DNA from: an uncultured Verrucomicrobiota bacterium
GTDB lineage: Bacteria; Verrucomicrobiota; Kiritimatiellia; CAJWTS01
Assembly (NCBI GenBank): GCA_913047795.1
Contig: CAJWTS010000004.1
Span: forward strand, 1 to 64,000
Reading direction: 5' to 3'
Length of the DNA: 64,000 nt
Shown: positions 1-12,906 of the stretch, in pieces
Position numbering within the stretch: the stretch's first letter is position 1
How the letters are laid out: the number at the start of each line of letters is the position of its first letter
Position numbers and translations under genes: made by a program
Notes under the pieces: model-generated
The model's database searches: none
What the model saw: the letters and a program-made list of their open reading frames with translations, nothing else
What the model was told of the DNA's origin: nothing

Positions 1-3000
1 GGGAAGCCGGTCCCACCCGGAATCAGGTGACCCATGATCACGTTCTCCTTGAAACCGCGCAGAATGTCCACGCGACCGAGCGTTGCAGCATCCGTCAATA
101 CGCGCGTGGTATCCTGGAACGACGCGGCCGAGATAAAGCTTTCCGTCTCGAGCGACGCCTTCGTGATACCCAGCAGCGCGGGTGCCGCCTCCGCGGCGCG
201 CTTACCTTCGGCCAGCGCCTGCTCGTTGACTTCGCGAAAACGCCGGCGTTCAATCTGTTCGCCCCACAGAAACTCGGTGTCGCCCGGGTCCGTGATGCGG
301 ACTTTACGCAGCATTTGCCGCACAATCGTCTCGATATGCTTGTCGTTGATCTCCACGCCCTGCAGGCGATAGACCTCCTGCACCTCGTTCACCAGGTACT
401 CCTGTAACTCCTGCGGGCCACAGACATCCAGGATCTCCTGAGGTACGACCGGGCCTTCGGTCAATTGCTGGCCCTTCGTCACATGATCGCCCTTGAGCAC
501 AACGATGTGTTTACCCATCGGGATCAAGTGCTCTTCGGTATCGCCCGTGACCGTATCGCGGATGATCAGGCAGCGCCGGCCGCGCTGGTTCTCGCCAAAC
601 TCCACAATCCCTTCAATTTTGGCAATCTCAGCCGCATCCTTGGGCACACGCGCCTCGAACAATTCCGCCACGCGCGGCAAACCACCGGTGATGTCTCGGG
701 TCTTGGACTCCTTGCGCGGCGTCTTCGCGACGATCGCGCCAGGCTGAACCTTATCGCCCTCTTTTACCATCACGTGTGCGCCCGCGGGGATACTGTAGAA
801 CGCCAGAACCTCCTCGGTGGCCTTATCGCGAACAACGACCTGGGGATGAAGGTCCTCCTTGTTCTCCAGGACCACCGTTCCGCGCACGCCGGTCTGCTCA
901 TCGATTTCCTTCTTCACCGATACGCCTTCAACGAAGTCCAGGAAACTGATCACGCCCGGCTGTTCGGCAAGAACCGGAACGCTGTACGGGTCCCAGTTCA
1001 TAAATACCTGGCCCTTCTTCACTCGTCCGCCGTCTTCAACGTCGATCACCGCGCCAATCACGGTTTTGTAGCGCTCGAGCTCACGACCTTCGTCGTCGCA
1101 GATGCTAACGGCCCCGTTCTTGTTCAAGACCACGAACCCGACGAGCTCGGCATCCGCCTCTTGGCGCTCGGCAACACGAATATCATGATACTGCAGGATG
1201 CCGCCCATCTTGGCCGTGACGTTCGGCTGCTTGAATACCGAACTGGCCGTGCCACCAATATGGAATGTACGCATCGTTAACTGCGTGCCCGGTTCACCGA
1301 TCGACTGCGCGGCGATGATGCCTGTCGCTGTGCCGATCTCGACCGCCCGCCCGGTCGCAAGGTCGCGTCCATAACAGGATCCGCACAGGCCCTGCCGCGA
1401 TTCACAGGTCAAGACACTGCGAATGCGAACATGCTCAATGCCCCTCTCGGTGATCTCCCTGCCGATCGTCTCGTCGATCTCCTGACCGGCGCGCACGATG
1501 GGCTCCTTGGTAATGGGATCCAGAATGTCATTCAACGCCGTCCGGCCCATGATCTTGGAGTACAGCGAAACGAGTTCTTCGTCGCCTTCCTTGATCGCCC
1601 GAACATCAATCCCGTTCAGGGTGTTGCAGTCCTGCTCGACCACAATGACGTCCTGCGCGACATCAACCAGTTTACGCGTCAGGTAACCCGCGTCGGCGGT
1701 CTTGAGCGCCGTATCCTCCAGCCCCTTGCGGGCACCGTGTGTGCTGATGAAGTACTCCAGCACGCTGAGTCCCTCGCGGAAGTTTGACGTAATCGGTCGT
1801 TCGATGATCTCGCCGGACGGCTTGGCCATCAGTCCGCGCATGCCCGCCAACTGGCGAATCTGCTGCCGGCTACCGCGCGCCTTGGAGTCCATCATGATGT
1901 AGACCGGGTTGGCTTCATCGCTACCCTTGTTCTCCTGCAACGCGCGCAGCATGGCGTTCGAGGTCTCTTCGGTCGCGTGGGTCCAGATATCGACAATACG
2001 GTTATAGCGTTCACCATCCGTGATCACACCGGTACGGTACTGACGATCCACTTCGCGGACCTGACTCCGCGCCTGCGCAATGATCTCGTCCTTTTCTTCG
2101 GGGATCTTCATGTCGACGATACCGATGGAAATACCCGCGAGAGTCGCCATTTCGAAGCCCAACGACTTGAGGCGATCGAGCATTACGACCGTGGCCTCGT
2201 GCCCGGACCGCTGATAGCACTCCATGATCATTCCCCCCAGAAAGCTGCCGTCGACCTTCTGGTTCACGAAGCCGAGCTCAACCGGCCAGATCTCGTTGAA
2301 GAAGACGCGTCCGACGGTCGTCTCCAGGACGCGCGCGTCCTTGTCACCAAAAGCGGTCTCGACGCCATGGTCCTCATTGCGGATGCGTAGGCGATCGCGA
2401 AGCTTCATTGCGCCATCGTCATACGCAAGTCGCACGTCGCGGGCATCGACGAAGAGCGGCAGGTGCTCCCGCTCACCGTCGACCTTACCGGTACGCTTTT
2501 GGAACTCCAGCATGCGATCGCGCTGCGCGTAGGACGTCATGTAGTAGATCCCCAGCGCGATATCCTGCGTCGGGGTCATGACCGACTGTCCGCTTGACGG
2601 TTTGAAGATATTGTTCGTGGACATCATCAACAGGCGGGATTCGAGCTGGGCTTCGACGGACAGGGGCACGTGCACTGCCATCTGGTCACCGTCAAAATCC
2701 GCGTTGTACGCGGTACAAACCAGCGGGTGAACCTGGATCGCTTCGCCCTCGATCAAGATCGGCTCAAAGGACTGCATGCTGAGGCGGTGCAGCGTCGGCG
2801 CGCGATTGAGCATAACCGTCTTGCCGCGCGTGACGTCCTCGAGAATGTCCCAGACCTCGTCCGATTGACGCTCGATCAGCTTCTTGGCGCTACGCACCGT
2901 GTGCGCGATGCCCAGTTCCTTGAGTCGACGGATGATGAACGGCTCAAAGAGCACGAGGGCCATTTTCTTGGGAAGGCCACATTGATCCAATTTTAGCTCC

Positions 3001-4073
3001 GGACCGATGACGATCACCGATCGTCCGGAATAGTCGACGCGCTTACCGAGCAGGTTCTGACGGAAACGCCCGCCCTTGCCCTTCAGCATGTCGCTCAAAG
3101 ACTTGAGTGGCCGGTTGCCGGCGCCGGTCACCGCGCGCCCGTGCCGTCCATTATCGAATACCGCGTCCACGGCCTCCTGCAACATACGCTTTTCGTTACG
3201 AATAATAACGTCCGGCGTCTTGAGCTGGAGCAGGTTCTTCAAACGGTTGTTGCGATTGATGACGCGCCGGTAGAGATCGTTCAGGTCCGAGGTGGCGAAG
3301 CGTCCGCCCTCCAGCGGGACCAGCGGCCTCAGATCCGGGGGAATCACGGGCAACACGTCCAGGATCATCCATTCCGGCCGCGTTCCACTGGTGCGGAATC
3401 CCTCAACAACCTTCATGCGTTTCGAAAGCTTCTTGCGCGTCTGCTTGCTGCGCGTGGCTTCCATCTGCTCTTCGAGATCGACCATCAGGGCATCGAGATC
3501 GACGCCAGCCATCACGTCGCGGATGCCCTCGGCTCCCATCTTGGCGACAAAGCCGTCCGGGTAGCTTTCCTGTGCCTCGCGATACTCCATCTCGCCGAGC
3601 AATTGCCGCTCCTGCAGAGGTGTATCGCCGGGATCGACGACAATGTAGTCCTCGTAGTAAAGCACGCGTTCCAGCGAACTGGCGGTCGCGTCCATGACCA
3701 GCCCGATACGGCTCGGCGTACACTTGAAGAACCAGATGTGCGACACGGGCACGGCCAGCTCAATGTGGCCCATGCGTTCACGACGCACGCGCGACACGGT
3801 CACTTCCACGCCACAACGATCGCAAATGACGCCCTTGTGCTTGATGCGCTTATACTTGCCGCAGCTACATTCCCAGTCCCGGCTCGGGCCAAAGATGCGC
3901 TCGCAAAACAAACCGCCACGCTCCGGCTTGAAGGTACGATAGTTGATCGTCTCCGGAGTCTTGACTTCGCCGCGACTCCACGCACGTACCGTCTCGGGCG
4001 ACGCCAGCGAAATACTGACAGAATCAAACGTCTTGGCCGGCGGGCCTTCCTGCGAGGTATGTCCTAGTAACAT
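1..4073 (-). CDS. rpoC: RNA polymerase beta' subunit, C-terminus cut by window edge
   Basis: This is the largest catalytic subunit of RNA polymerase. The reading frame is open from an ATG at 4073 to the left edge, about 1357 codons, so the 3' end lies outside the window. Visible landmarks are the N-terminal zinc ribbon ([20 protein letters not shown], near residue 65), the catalytic Mg-binding [12 protein letters not shown] near residue 455, and the second zinc cluster ([15 protein letters not shown], near residue 888). The C-terminal IIPGGTG-like sequence (LIPGGTGFP) is just reached, so little is missing. It starts 17 bases after the rpoB stop, preceded by a GGGAAAG purine stretch, and ends the rpl-rpo operon. 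Confidence 0.97.
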   Translation of the reverse strand, partial: MLLGHTSQEGPPAKTFDSVSISLASPETVRAWSRGEVKTPETINYRTFKPERGGLFCERIFGPSRDWECSCGKYKRIKHKGVICDRCGVEVTVSRVRRERMGHIELAVPVSHIWFFKCTPSRIGLVMDATASSLERVLYYEDYIVVDPGDTPLQERQLLGEMEYREAQESYPDGFVAKMGAEGIRDVMAGVDLDALMVDLEEQMEATRSKQTRKKLSKRMKVVEGFRTSGTRPEWMILDVLPVIPPDLRPLVPLEGGRFATSDLNDLYRRVINRNNRLKNLLQLKTPDVIIRNEKRMLQEAVDAVFDNGRHGRAVTGAGNRPLKSLSDMLKGKGGRFRQNLLGKRVDYSGRSVIVIGPELKLDQCGLPKKMALVLFEPFIIRRLKELGIAHTVRSAKKLIERQSDEVWDILEDVTRGKTVMLNRAPTLHRLSMQSFEPILIEGEAIQVHPLVCTAYNADFDGDQMAVHVPLSVEAQLESRLLMMSTNNIFKPSSGQSVMTPTQDIALGIYYMTSYAQRDRMLEFQKRTGKVDGEREHLPLFVDARDVRLAYDDGAMKLRDRLRIRNEDHGVETAFGDKDARVLETTVGRVFFNEIWPVELGFVNQKVDGSFLGGMIMECYQRSGHEATVVMLDRLKSLGFEMATLAGISIGIVDMKIPEEKDEIIAQARSQVREVDRQYRTGVITDGERYNRIVDIWTHATEETSNAMLRALQENKGSDEANPVYIMMDSKARGSRQQIRQLAGMRGLMAKPSGEIIERPITSNFREGLSVLEYFISTHGARKGLEDTALKTADAGYLTRKLVDVAQDVIVVEQDCNTLNGIDVRAIKEGDEELVSLYSKIMGRTALNDILDPITKEPIVRAGQEIDETIGREITERGIEHVRIRSVLTCESRQGLCGSCYGRDLATGRAVEIGTATGIIAAQSIGEPGTQLTMRTFHIGGTASSVFKQPNVTAKMGGILQYHDIRVAERQEADAELVGFVVLNKNGAVSICDDEGRELERYKTVIGAVIDVEDGGRVKKGQVFMNWDPYSVPVLAEQPGVISFLDFVEGVSVKKEIDEQTGVRGTVVLENKEDLHPQVVVRDKATEEVLAFYSIPAGAHVMVKEGDKVQPGAIVAKTPRKESKTRDITGGLPRVAELFEARVPKDAAEIAKIEGIVEFGENQRGRRCLIIRDTVTGDTEEHLIPMGKHIVVLKGDHVTKGQQLTEGPVVPQEILDVCGPQELQEYLVNEVQEVYRLQGVEINDKHIETIVRQMLRKVRITDPGDTEFLWGEQIERRRFREVNEQALAEGKRAAEAAPALLGITKASLETESFISAASFQDTTRVLTDAATLGRVDILRGFKENVIMGHLIPGGTGF

Positions 4074-4090
4074 ATGTACCCAGTCTTTCC

Positions 4091-7846
<3,756 letters not shown>

Positions 7847-7902
7847 TGTCTAGGTCTCGATAGGTGTTGGAATAATTGCGGCGAGCAGTCGGCAGTTCGG
7901 TT

Positions 7903-8361
7903 CTATTTCACTTCCACGGAGGCACCCGCGCCTTCGAGCTTCTGCTTGATCTCGTCCGCCTCTTCCTTTGAGACACCTTCCTTGACCGAGGATGGCGCGC
8001 CCTCAACCAGATCCTTCGACTCTTTCAAGCCAAGGCCGGTAATCGTGCGAACCTCTTTGATCACCGCGATCTTCTGCTCGCCGAAGGCAGCGAGAACGAC
8101 GCTGAACTCGGTCTGCTCTTCAGCCGCACCGCCACCATCACCACCCGCGGGAGCAGCAGCAGCAGCCATCGGGGCAGCAGCCGTCACGCCAAGGCGATCT
8201 TCGAGGGCTTTGACAAGCTGGGACAGCTCAAGCACGCTGATCCCTTCAATCCAGTCCACAAACTCGGCCATTTTGCCTTCGAGCTGAGGACCCCCACTAC
8301 CACCTGCGGCAGTTTCTTCAGCGGCCGCTTCCGTCGTCTCTTGTACTTCTGCATCCGTCAT
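7903..8361 (-). CDS. rplL: 50S ribosomal protein bL12 (L7/L12), long N-terminus
   Basis: Stalk protein that recruits translation GTPases to the ribosome. The C-terminal domain is typical ([24 protein letters not shown] ending in SVEVK), with an Ala/Gly hinge in the middle. The full frame gives 152 residues, about 30 more than usual, with an acidic Ala/Glu/Gly leader. The 8361 ATG has a strong AGGAGAG site six bases upstream. An internal ATG at 8271 ([10 protein letters not shown]) has a GAAGG site and gives the family-normal 122 residues. I annotate the long form because of the stronger site, but the internal start is a serious alternative. rplJ lies 22 bases upstream. Confidence 0.93.
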   Translation of the reverse strand: MTDAEVQETTEAAAEETAAGGSGGPQLEGKMAEFVDWIEGISVLELSQLVKALEDRLGVTAAAPMAAAAAPAGGDGGGAAEEQTEFSVVLAAFGEQKIAVIKEVRTITGLGLKESKDLVEGAPSSVKEGVSKEEADEIKQKLEGAGASVEVK

Positions 8362-8383
8362 TTTTGCTCTCCTATGACTTTCG

Positions 8384-8917
8384 TTAACTCTTCTTATCTT
8401 GAATCGCCTTTAGAACGTACAGCAGACTGGCCAGCTTCTGGTTCAGTACGCCAACCACACCGGTCATCGGCGCAGCAAGCGTTCCCACCAGCGAAGCCTG
8501 CAGCACCTGCTTGGTCGGCATCTTCGCAAGCGCCAGAACATCCGTCGCAGCCAGGTACCGGTCCCCCATCATGCCGCCCAGTGCGCCGTCGCGCTCGCGG
8601 TCACTCATAAACTTATCCACCGCCTTGGCGGCACCCGTGATGTCACCGTTCCCCAGGACGACGCCGGTCGGACCATCGATAACCGCCTGGATCTCCGACC
8701 AGCCGAACCCATCGGCCACGCGCGTGATACACCAATTCTGGACGACCCTGAACCGGGCGTTGCAGCCGCCGAGTTGATCGCGCAACTCTTTCAACTCGTC
8801 CACGCTGAGCCCGCTATAGTTTACAAGAAAGATAAAGGACGCCTCCGAAACCTCGTCGCGGACGGTCCCCTCGATCGCTTCCTTCTCGGGTCGAATTTTC
8901 TTCTTTTCGTCGTTCAC
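8384..8917 (-). CDS. rplJ: 50S ribosomal protein uL10
   Basis: 177-residue base of the ribosomal stalk that anchors L7/L12 dimers. Its [19 protein letters not shown] and GPTGVVLG regions are typical of the family. The start is a GTG only two bases after the rplA stop. There is therefore no room for the structured L10 leader that autoregulates rplJL in enterobacteria, and any such control would have to act elsewhere in this operon. Confidence 0.95.
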   Translation of the reverse strand: MNDEKKKIRPEKEAIEGTVRDEVSEASFIFLVNYSGLSVDELKELRDQLGGCNARFRVVQNWCITRVADGFGWSEIQAVIDGPTGVVLGNGDITGAAKAVDKFMSDRERDGALGGMMGDRYLAATDVLALAKMPTKQVLQASLVGTLAAPMTGVVGVLNQKLASLLYVLKAIQDKKS

Positions 8918-8919
8918 GT

Positions 8920-9615
8920 CTAATCTTCGCTTCGATCGACGACATTTATCGTCAATGACACACCCATCGTCGAACTGACCGAACAGCGCTTGACGTAGGT
9001 GCCCTTCACCGCTGTTGGCCGACCGGCCAGAACCGCGGCGACCACTACATTTCCGTTTTCACAAAGCTTGCCGGAATCGAACGAGACACGCCCGAAGGGC
9101 ACCTGCACGTTCCCGTGCTTATCCATGCGGTACTCCACGCGGCCGCCCTTGCTCTGCTGCACCGCGGTGGCCGTGTCATCCGTCACCGTCCCACTCTTGG
9201 GATTCGGCATCAATCCACGCGGCCCCAGCACCTTGCCCAGCTTGCGCACTTCCTGCATGGCCTCCGGCGTTGCGATTGCGACATCGAAATCCGTCCAGCC
9301 GCCCTTGACCTTCTCAATCAGGTCTTCGTTGCCCACGTGGTCGGCGCCCGCCGAGCGGGCCGCCTCGGCCGCATCCCCGCCGGCAAAAACAACCACGCGC
9401 ACATTCTTGCCGCTGCCGTGCGGCAGGCTAAGCATACCGCGCACGCCCTGGTCCGATTTGCGTGTGTCGACGCCGAGCCGAAAACTCAGTTCGACCGATT
9501 CGTCAAACTTGGCGGCGGAATTTTCCTTAAGAAACTCAACGGCTTCGGCGAGTTCATAAACCCGGTCCTCGACCTTGTCCTTGGCGGCGCGATACTTTTT
9601 CCCGTGAGCAGCCAT
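8920..9615 (-). CDS. rplA: 50S ribosomal protein uL1
   Basis: 231-residue L1 stalk protein, normal length. The signature around DVAIATPEAMQEVRKLGKVLGPRGLMPNPK is clear. It begins two bases after the rplK stop and is followed after two bases by rplJ, so the three genes are probably translationally coupled. In many bacteria L1 represses its own operon by binding its mRNA, but I see no obvious mimic here. Confidence 0.97.
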   Translation of the reverse strand: MAAHGKKYRAAKDKVEDRVYELAEAVEFLKENSAAKFDESVELSFRLGVDTRKSDQGVRGMLSLPHGSGKNVRVVVFAGGDAAEAARSAGADHVGNEDLIEKVKGGWTDFDVAIATPEAMQEVRKLGKVLGPRGLMPNPKSGTVTDDTATAVQQSKGGRVEYRMDKHGNVQVPFGRVSFDSGKLCENGNVVVAAVLAGRPTAVKGTYVKRCSVSSTMGVSLTINVVDRSED

Positions 9616-9617
9616 AA

Positions 9618-10043
9618 TCAGTCCACCACCTCGATGCCCATGCTGCGCGCCGTACCCGCGATAATCCGCGATGCCGCGTCCGTATCGCTCGCATTGAGGT
9701 CATCCAGTTTCATCTTCACAATTTCATCGATCTGCGCCCGGGTCACGGTGCCGACCTTGTCGCGATTCGGCTCAGCGGAACCCTTGGCCAGACCCGCAGC
9801 GCGCTTCAGCAGGGTCGCCGCCGGTGGGCTCTTGGTAATAAAGGTAAAGGACTTGTCCTGGTAGACGGTAATAACGACCGGAATCACAAGGCCCGCGCGA
9901 TCCTGAGTCTCCGCATTGTACGCCTTGCAAAACTCCATGATATTGACGCCCTGCTGACCGAGTGCCGGCCCGATCGGCGGCGCCGGGTTCGCCTGGCCCG
10001 CGGGAATCTGTAACTTAATCGTTCCTGTAATCTTTTTTGCCAT
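9618..10043 (-). CDS. rplK: 50S ribosomal protein uL11
   Basis: 141-residue L11 of the GTPase-associated centre, where it binds 23S rRNA. The N-terminal [24 protein letters not shown] segment with the conserved prolines and the C-terminal [13 protein letters not shown] are typical. The start ATG follows the nusG stop by 14 bases. Confidence 0.97.
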   Translation of the reverse strand: MAKKITGTIKLQIPAGQANPAPPIGPALGQQGVNIMEFCKAYNAETQDRAGLVIPVVITVYQDKSFTFITKSPPAATLLKRAAGLAKGSAEPNRDKVGTVTRAQIDEIVKMKLDDLNASDTDAASRIIAGTARSMGIEVVD

Positions 10044-10057
10044 AGCCCGCTCGTTCC

Positions 10058-10609
10058 TTACGCCTGACGCTCAACCTGCCAGTACTCTAGTTCGACCGGC
10101 GTCGTACGCCCGAAGATCGCCACGGACACCTTGAGCTTCCCGCGATCGGGGTCCACCTCTTCGACCGCGCCGTTGAAGTTAAGGAATGGTCCATCCGTAA
10201 TCTTGACCGTGTCGCCGGGCTCGAAGGACACCTTCGGCTTCAATGTATCCTTGCGGTCCTCGATCTGGTTCATCAGCGCTTCGACCTCGTGCGACTGCAG
10301 GGGCGCGGGCCGATCGCCTCCGATGAAACCGATGATGCCCGGGGTGTCCCGAATGAAATACCAGGTCTTTTCGTTCATCTCGTTCTCGTCGTTATAAAGC
10401 GACATGTTCACCATCACATAGCCCGGGAAATACTTGCGGGTCGAAGTCGACCGTACGCCACCCCTCACCTCGGAGACCTTCTCGGTCGGCACAATGACCT
10501 CATCGACATAGGCCGTCATTTCCTCGGCCTCAAGGCGACGCTCGATGCTCTCCTTCGCCTTGTACTCCTGCCCGGTGAGCGTATGCACAACAAACCAATC
10601 CTTGCTCAT
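10058..10609 (-). CDS. nusG: Transcription termination/antitermination factor NusG
   Basis: 183-residue NusG. It binds RNA polymerase through an N-terminal NGN domain ([18 protein letters not shown]) and carries a C-terminal KOW domain ([24 protein letters not shown]) that contacts Rho or S10. The frame also has a TTG two codons upstream at 10615. The ATG at 10609 is preferred because GAGG lies eight bases before it. It follows secE closely, as in most bacteria. Confidence 0.96.
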   Translation of the reverse strand: MSKDWFVVHTLTGQEYKAKESIERRLEAEEMTAYVDEVIVPTEKVSEVRGGVRSTSTRKYFPGYVMVNMSLYNDENEMNEKTWYFIRDTPGIIGFIGGDRPAPLQSHEVEALMNQIEDRKDTLKPKVSFEPGDTVKITDGPFLNFNGAVEEVDPDRGKLKVSVAIFGRTTPVELEYWQVERQA

Positions 10610-10632
10610 GATCAAAGCCTCGATTCCTGTCC

Positions 10633-10851
10633 CTAGCTGAGCGCCATCGTCCGCACAAGCGCACGAATCACCTTCAACAAAACCCAGTCACTCAAACCAA
10701 CGTACGTGCTGAGGATCACTACGAAGACCACAACCGCGATCGTATGAGCGTACAGTTCGTTACGCGTAGGCCACGCCGATTTATACAGTTCGGTGCGGAC
10801 CTCGCCAACGAACGTGCGCGTGCCGTCGATTGCTTTTGTTACCTTATTCAC
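10633..10851 (-). CDS. secE: Preprotein translocase subunit SecE
   Basis: 72-residue single-span SecE, the essential clamp around SecY. The motif FVGEVRTELYKSAWPTRNEL precedes one hydrophobic helix (TIAVVVFVVILSTYVGLSDWVL). The start is a GTG with only a weak Shine-Dalgarno. It sits between tRNA-Trp and nusG. rpmG (L33), often found beside secE, is absent from this interval. Confidence 0.93.
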   Translation of the reverse strand: MNKVTKAIDGTRTFVGEVRTELYKSAWPTRNELYAHTIAVVVFVVILSTYVGLSDWVLLKVIRALVRTMALS

Positions 10852-10896
10852 GAAGCATCATTCCATTATGCAACTGTTGCATTCCACTCCTGCATC

Positions 10897-10972
10897 TGGC
10901 AGGCCAGGAGGGAATCGAACCCCCAACCCCCGGTTTTGGAGACCGGTGCTCTGCCAGTTGAGCTACTGGCCT
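10897..10972 (-). tRNA. trnW: tRNA-Trp (CCA anticodon)
   Basis: Full cloverleaf on the minus strand. Acceptor AGGCCAG pairs with CTGGCCT, the anticodon stem CCGGT/ACCGG holds loop CTCCAAA with anticodon CCA, and the T arm holds GGTTCGATTCC. The discriminator is G, and a 3' CCA is encoded at 10897-10899. The tuf to secE position matches the classical operon order. No separate promoter is evident, so it is probably processed from the tuf transcript. Confidence 0.96.
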
Positions 10973-11044
10973 ATGCAAATATGCCCCTGATCGCCCAAGC
11001 AACGGCCGGCGGGACCCCTTCTTCGGCCCCGCCAAAATCCGTCT

Positions 11045-12253
11045 CTACTCAAGAATTTTTACAACCGTACCGGCACCCACCGTGCGGCCGCCCTCACGAA
11101 TGGCGAAACGCATGGTCTCTTCCATCGCCACCGGCTGGATCAGCGCCACCGTCATACTGACGTTGTCGCCCGGCATCACCATGTCAACGGCATCCGGAAG
11201 CGTAATATCGCCCGTCACATCCGTCGTACGGAAATAGAATTGGGGACGATACCCCTTGAAAAACGGCGTATGACGGCCACCCTCGTCCTTACTAAGGATA
11301 TAGACCTCGGCCTCGAACGTCGTGTGCGGCGTAATCGATCCGGGCGCCGCCAGGCACTGTCCGCGCTCGACGTCGTCCTTCTTCGTACCACGCAGCAGGA
11401 CACCAACGTTGTCACCCGCGCGTCCCTCGTCCAGCAACTTGCGGAACATCTCCACACCCGTCGCCGTCGTCTTGGTCGTATCGCGCAGCCCGACAATCTC
11501 GACCTCGTCGCCAACCGTGACGATGCCACGTTCGACACGACCCGTCACCACCGTCCCGCGACCCTCGATCGAGAACACGTCTTCGATCGGCATCAGGAAC
11601 GCCTGATCCACGATACGGACGGGCTCCGGAATGTAGCTGTCCAGCGCGTCCAGCAATTCCTGAATGCAACCACAGGCCTCGTCGTCCGCCGTCTCGGCAT
11701 TCAACGCGCCAAGGGAGTTGCCACGTACCACCGGCACATCATCCCCGGGGAAATCATACTTGGAGAGCAATTCACGAATCTCGAGTTCAACCAGATCAAG
11801 CAATTCAGGATCGTCAACGAGGTCACACTTGTTCATGAAGGCGACTACCGCCGGCACACCAACCTGGCGCGCAAGCAGGATGTGTTCACGCGTCTGGGGC
11901 ATCGGCGCGTCGGGCGCACTGACCACGAGGATCGCGCCGTCCATCTGCGCGGCACCGGTGATCATGTTCTTGATGTAATCCGCGTGTCCCGGACAGTCGA
12001 CGTGCGCATAGTGACGCAACTCCGAACTGTACTCGACGTGCGCGGTCGAAATCGTAAGGATCTTCGTGGCGTCACGACGTCCCTGCGACTCGGAGGCCTT
12101 GGCCACTTCGTCATACGCGATATAGTCGGCCAGACCCTTCAAGGACTGCACCCGCGTGATCGCCGCAGTGAGCGTGGTCTTGCCGTGGTCCACGTGTCCG
12201 ATCGTTCCGACGTTAACGTGCGGCTTTGTTCGTTGGAATTTCTCTTTAGCCAT
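11045..12253 (-). CDS. tuf: Elongation factor Tu with remodelled switch I
   Basis: 402-residue GTPase that delivers aminoacyl-tRNA. P-loop GHVDHGKT is at residues 19-26, DCPGH at 86-90, and NKCD follows. The start at 12253 is chosen over the upstream 12292 codon because AAGGAGGAAG lies just before it and the protein then begins [20 protein letters not shown] as expected. Switch I is unusual: residues 58-68 read [11 protein letters not shown] where most EF-Tu have ARGITI, and the segment is about five residues longer than in E. coli. The likely Mg-ligand threonine is T67. I recall a similar RDATKTVTI form in planctomycetes. Confidence 0.97.
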   Translation of the reverse strand: MAKEKFQRTKPHVNVGTIGHVDHGKTTLTAAITRVQSLKGLADYIAYDEVAKASESQGRRDATKILTISTAHVEYSSELRHYAHVDCPGHADYIKNMITGAAQMDGAILVVSAPDAPMPQTREHILLARQVGVPAVVAFMNKCDLVDDPELLDLVELEIRELLSKYDFPGDDVPVVRGNSLGALNAETADDEACGCIQELLDALDSYIPEPVRIVDQAFLMPIEDVFSIEGRGTVVTGRVERGIVTVGDEVEIVGLRDTTKTTATGVEMFRKLLDEGRAGDNVGVLLRGTKKDDVERGQCLAAPGSITPHTTFEAEVYILSKDEGGRHTPFFKGYRPQFYFRTTDVTGDITLPDAVDMVMPGDNVSMTVALIQPVAMEETMRFAIREGGRTVGAGTVVKILE

Positions 12254-12334
12254 GTCTTCCTCCTTGCTTCCGAGTTTCGCGCACACGCACAATCCCGGTC
12301 GTCTTACGTTCTACTTCTAACTTCTGCTGCGCAC

Positions 12335-12410
12335 TGGAGCCCACGAGCGGGATTGAACCGCTGACCTCATCCTTACCAAGGATGTGCTCTACCAACTGAG
12401 CTACATGGGC
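12335..12410 (-). tRNA. trnT: tRNA-Thr (GGT anticodon)
   Basis: Acceptor GCCCATG pairs with CGTGGGC (one U-G pair). The anticodon stem CATCC/GGATG holds loop TTGGTAA with anticodon GGT, and the T arm GGTTCAATCCC is normal. The discriminator is U and CCA is encoded at 12335-12337. It is the first RNA of the tuf-rpo operon, 82 bases before the EF-Tu start codon. Confidence 0.96.
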
Positions 12411-12459
12411 CAACGTCGAGTCCCAAACCTGTCACCAACGTCTCTATCAAACGCATACT

Positions 12460-12526
12460 CTAATAAATAAAAAACACCCAGGACGGTCCATCCCCTTGTT
12501 GCCGTTTGTATACGGCAAACCGTCCT
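12460..12526 (-). terminator. Stem-loop plus U-tract reading toward tRNA-Thr
   Basis: On the minus strand an outer 8-bp stem (AGGACGGT with ACCGTCCT, 12519-12526 and 12480-12487) encloses an inner GCCGT/ACGGC hairpin at 12501-12516. It is followed by TGTTTTTTATTTATT. This has the form of a Rho-independent terminator, or the 3' end of a small RNA, but no minus-strand gene lies upstream. It may be a leader attenuator of the tuf-rpo operon. Confidence 0.5.
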
Positions 12527-12586
12527 AGATCAGTCTTGCACTATTCAGTTGTCTGCCTGCTCCGACCGTGCCGAATCAGACCCGAT

Positions 12587-12622
12587 AAAATAACAAATCG
12601 GCCAGCGAAAATAACAAATCGG
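12587..12622. repeat. Two direct repeats 21 bp apart
   Basis: The 15-mer AAAATAACAAATCGG occurs at 12587-12601 and again at 12608-12622, a period of 21 bp or two helical turns. This phase suggests two protomers binding one DNA face. The repeats lie upstream of both the leftward stem-loop and the rightward rpoN promoter. Confidence 0.6.
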
Positions 12623-12818
12623 AGTGCGATGTCAAAGGGAAAAACGATAAAAACGGAAAAATATTCCGTGCGAGCCCGGTACCCCCGTTTCCGGCCGCAT
12701 CTCGGCTCGGTCAACGAACCTGCCGGGCGGATGCCAGGGCGCCAATCTTCTAGGAAACTCGACCTCTCGCCCCTGTGGCGGCGAATGTCAAAGGCCTACA
12801 GCATAATGTATTCCAGCC

Positions 12819-12848
12819 TTGAGGCCAACATCGCAACAGGGGTATAAT
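12819..12848 (+). promoter_or_regulatory. Sigma-70 promoter for rpoN
   Basis: TTGAGG at 12819-12824, an 18-bp spacer, then a perfect TATAAT at 12843-12848. The predicted start near 12855 gives a leader of about 50 bases before the rpoN ATG. Confidence 0.65.
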
Positions 12849-12906
12849 AAAACGTTTACGGAATTCACAGGGCCGTCGGCCGCCCAAATAACCAGGTGCC
12901 TAAAAA

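Larger units (their letters stand above)
12411..12906. other. Divergent regulatory interval between tRNA-Thr/tuf and rpoN
   Basis: A 496-base stretch without a convincing gene. It holds a rightward sigma-70 promoter for rpoN, a long stem-loop with a U-tract reading leftward toward tRNA-Thr, and a pair of direct repeats. The 113-codon frame 12506-12847 has no start signal or family resemblance. Expression of the large leftward ribosomal/RNA polymerase operon must start somewhere here, but I cannot assign its promoter with confidence. Confidence 0.6.

Noticed and set aside
8918-8919. L10 leader RNA controlling rplJL
   Set aside because: Only two bases separate rplA from rplJ, leaving no space for the leader.
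11008-11033. GGCGGG/CCCGCC stem between tuf and tRNA-Trp as a terminator
   Set aside because: No U-tract follows on the minus strand, and the tRNA and secE downstream need transcription. A processing or weak pausing role cannot be excluded.
12506-12847. 113-codon rightward frame between tRNA-Thr and rpoN
   Set aside because: No ribosome site or family resemblance; it runs through the stem-loop, the direct repeats and the rpoN promoter.
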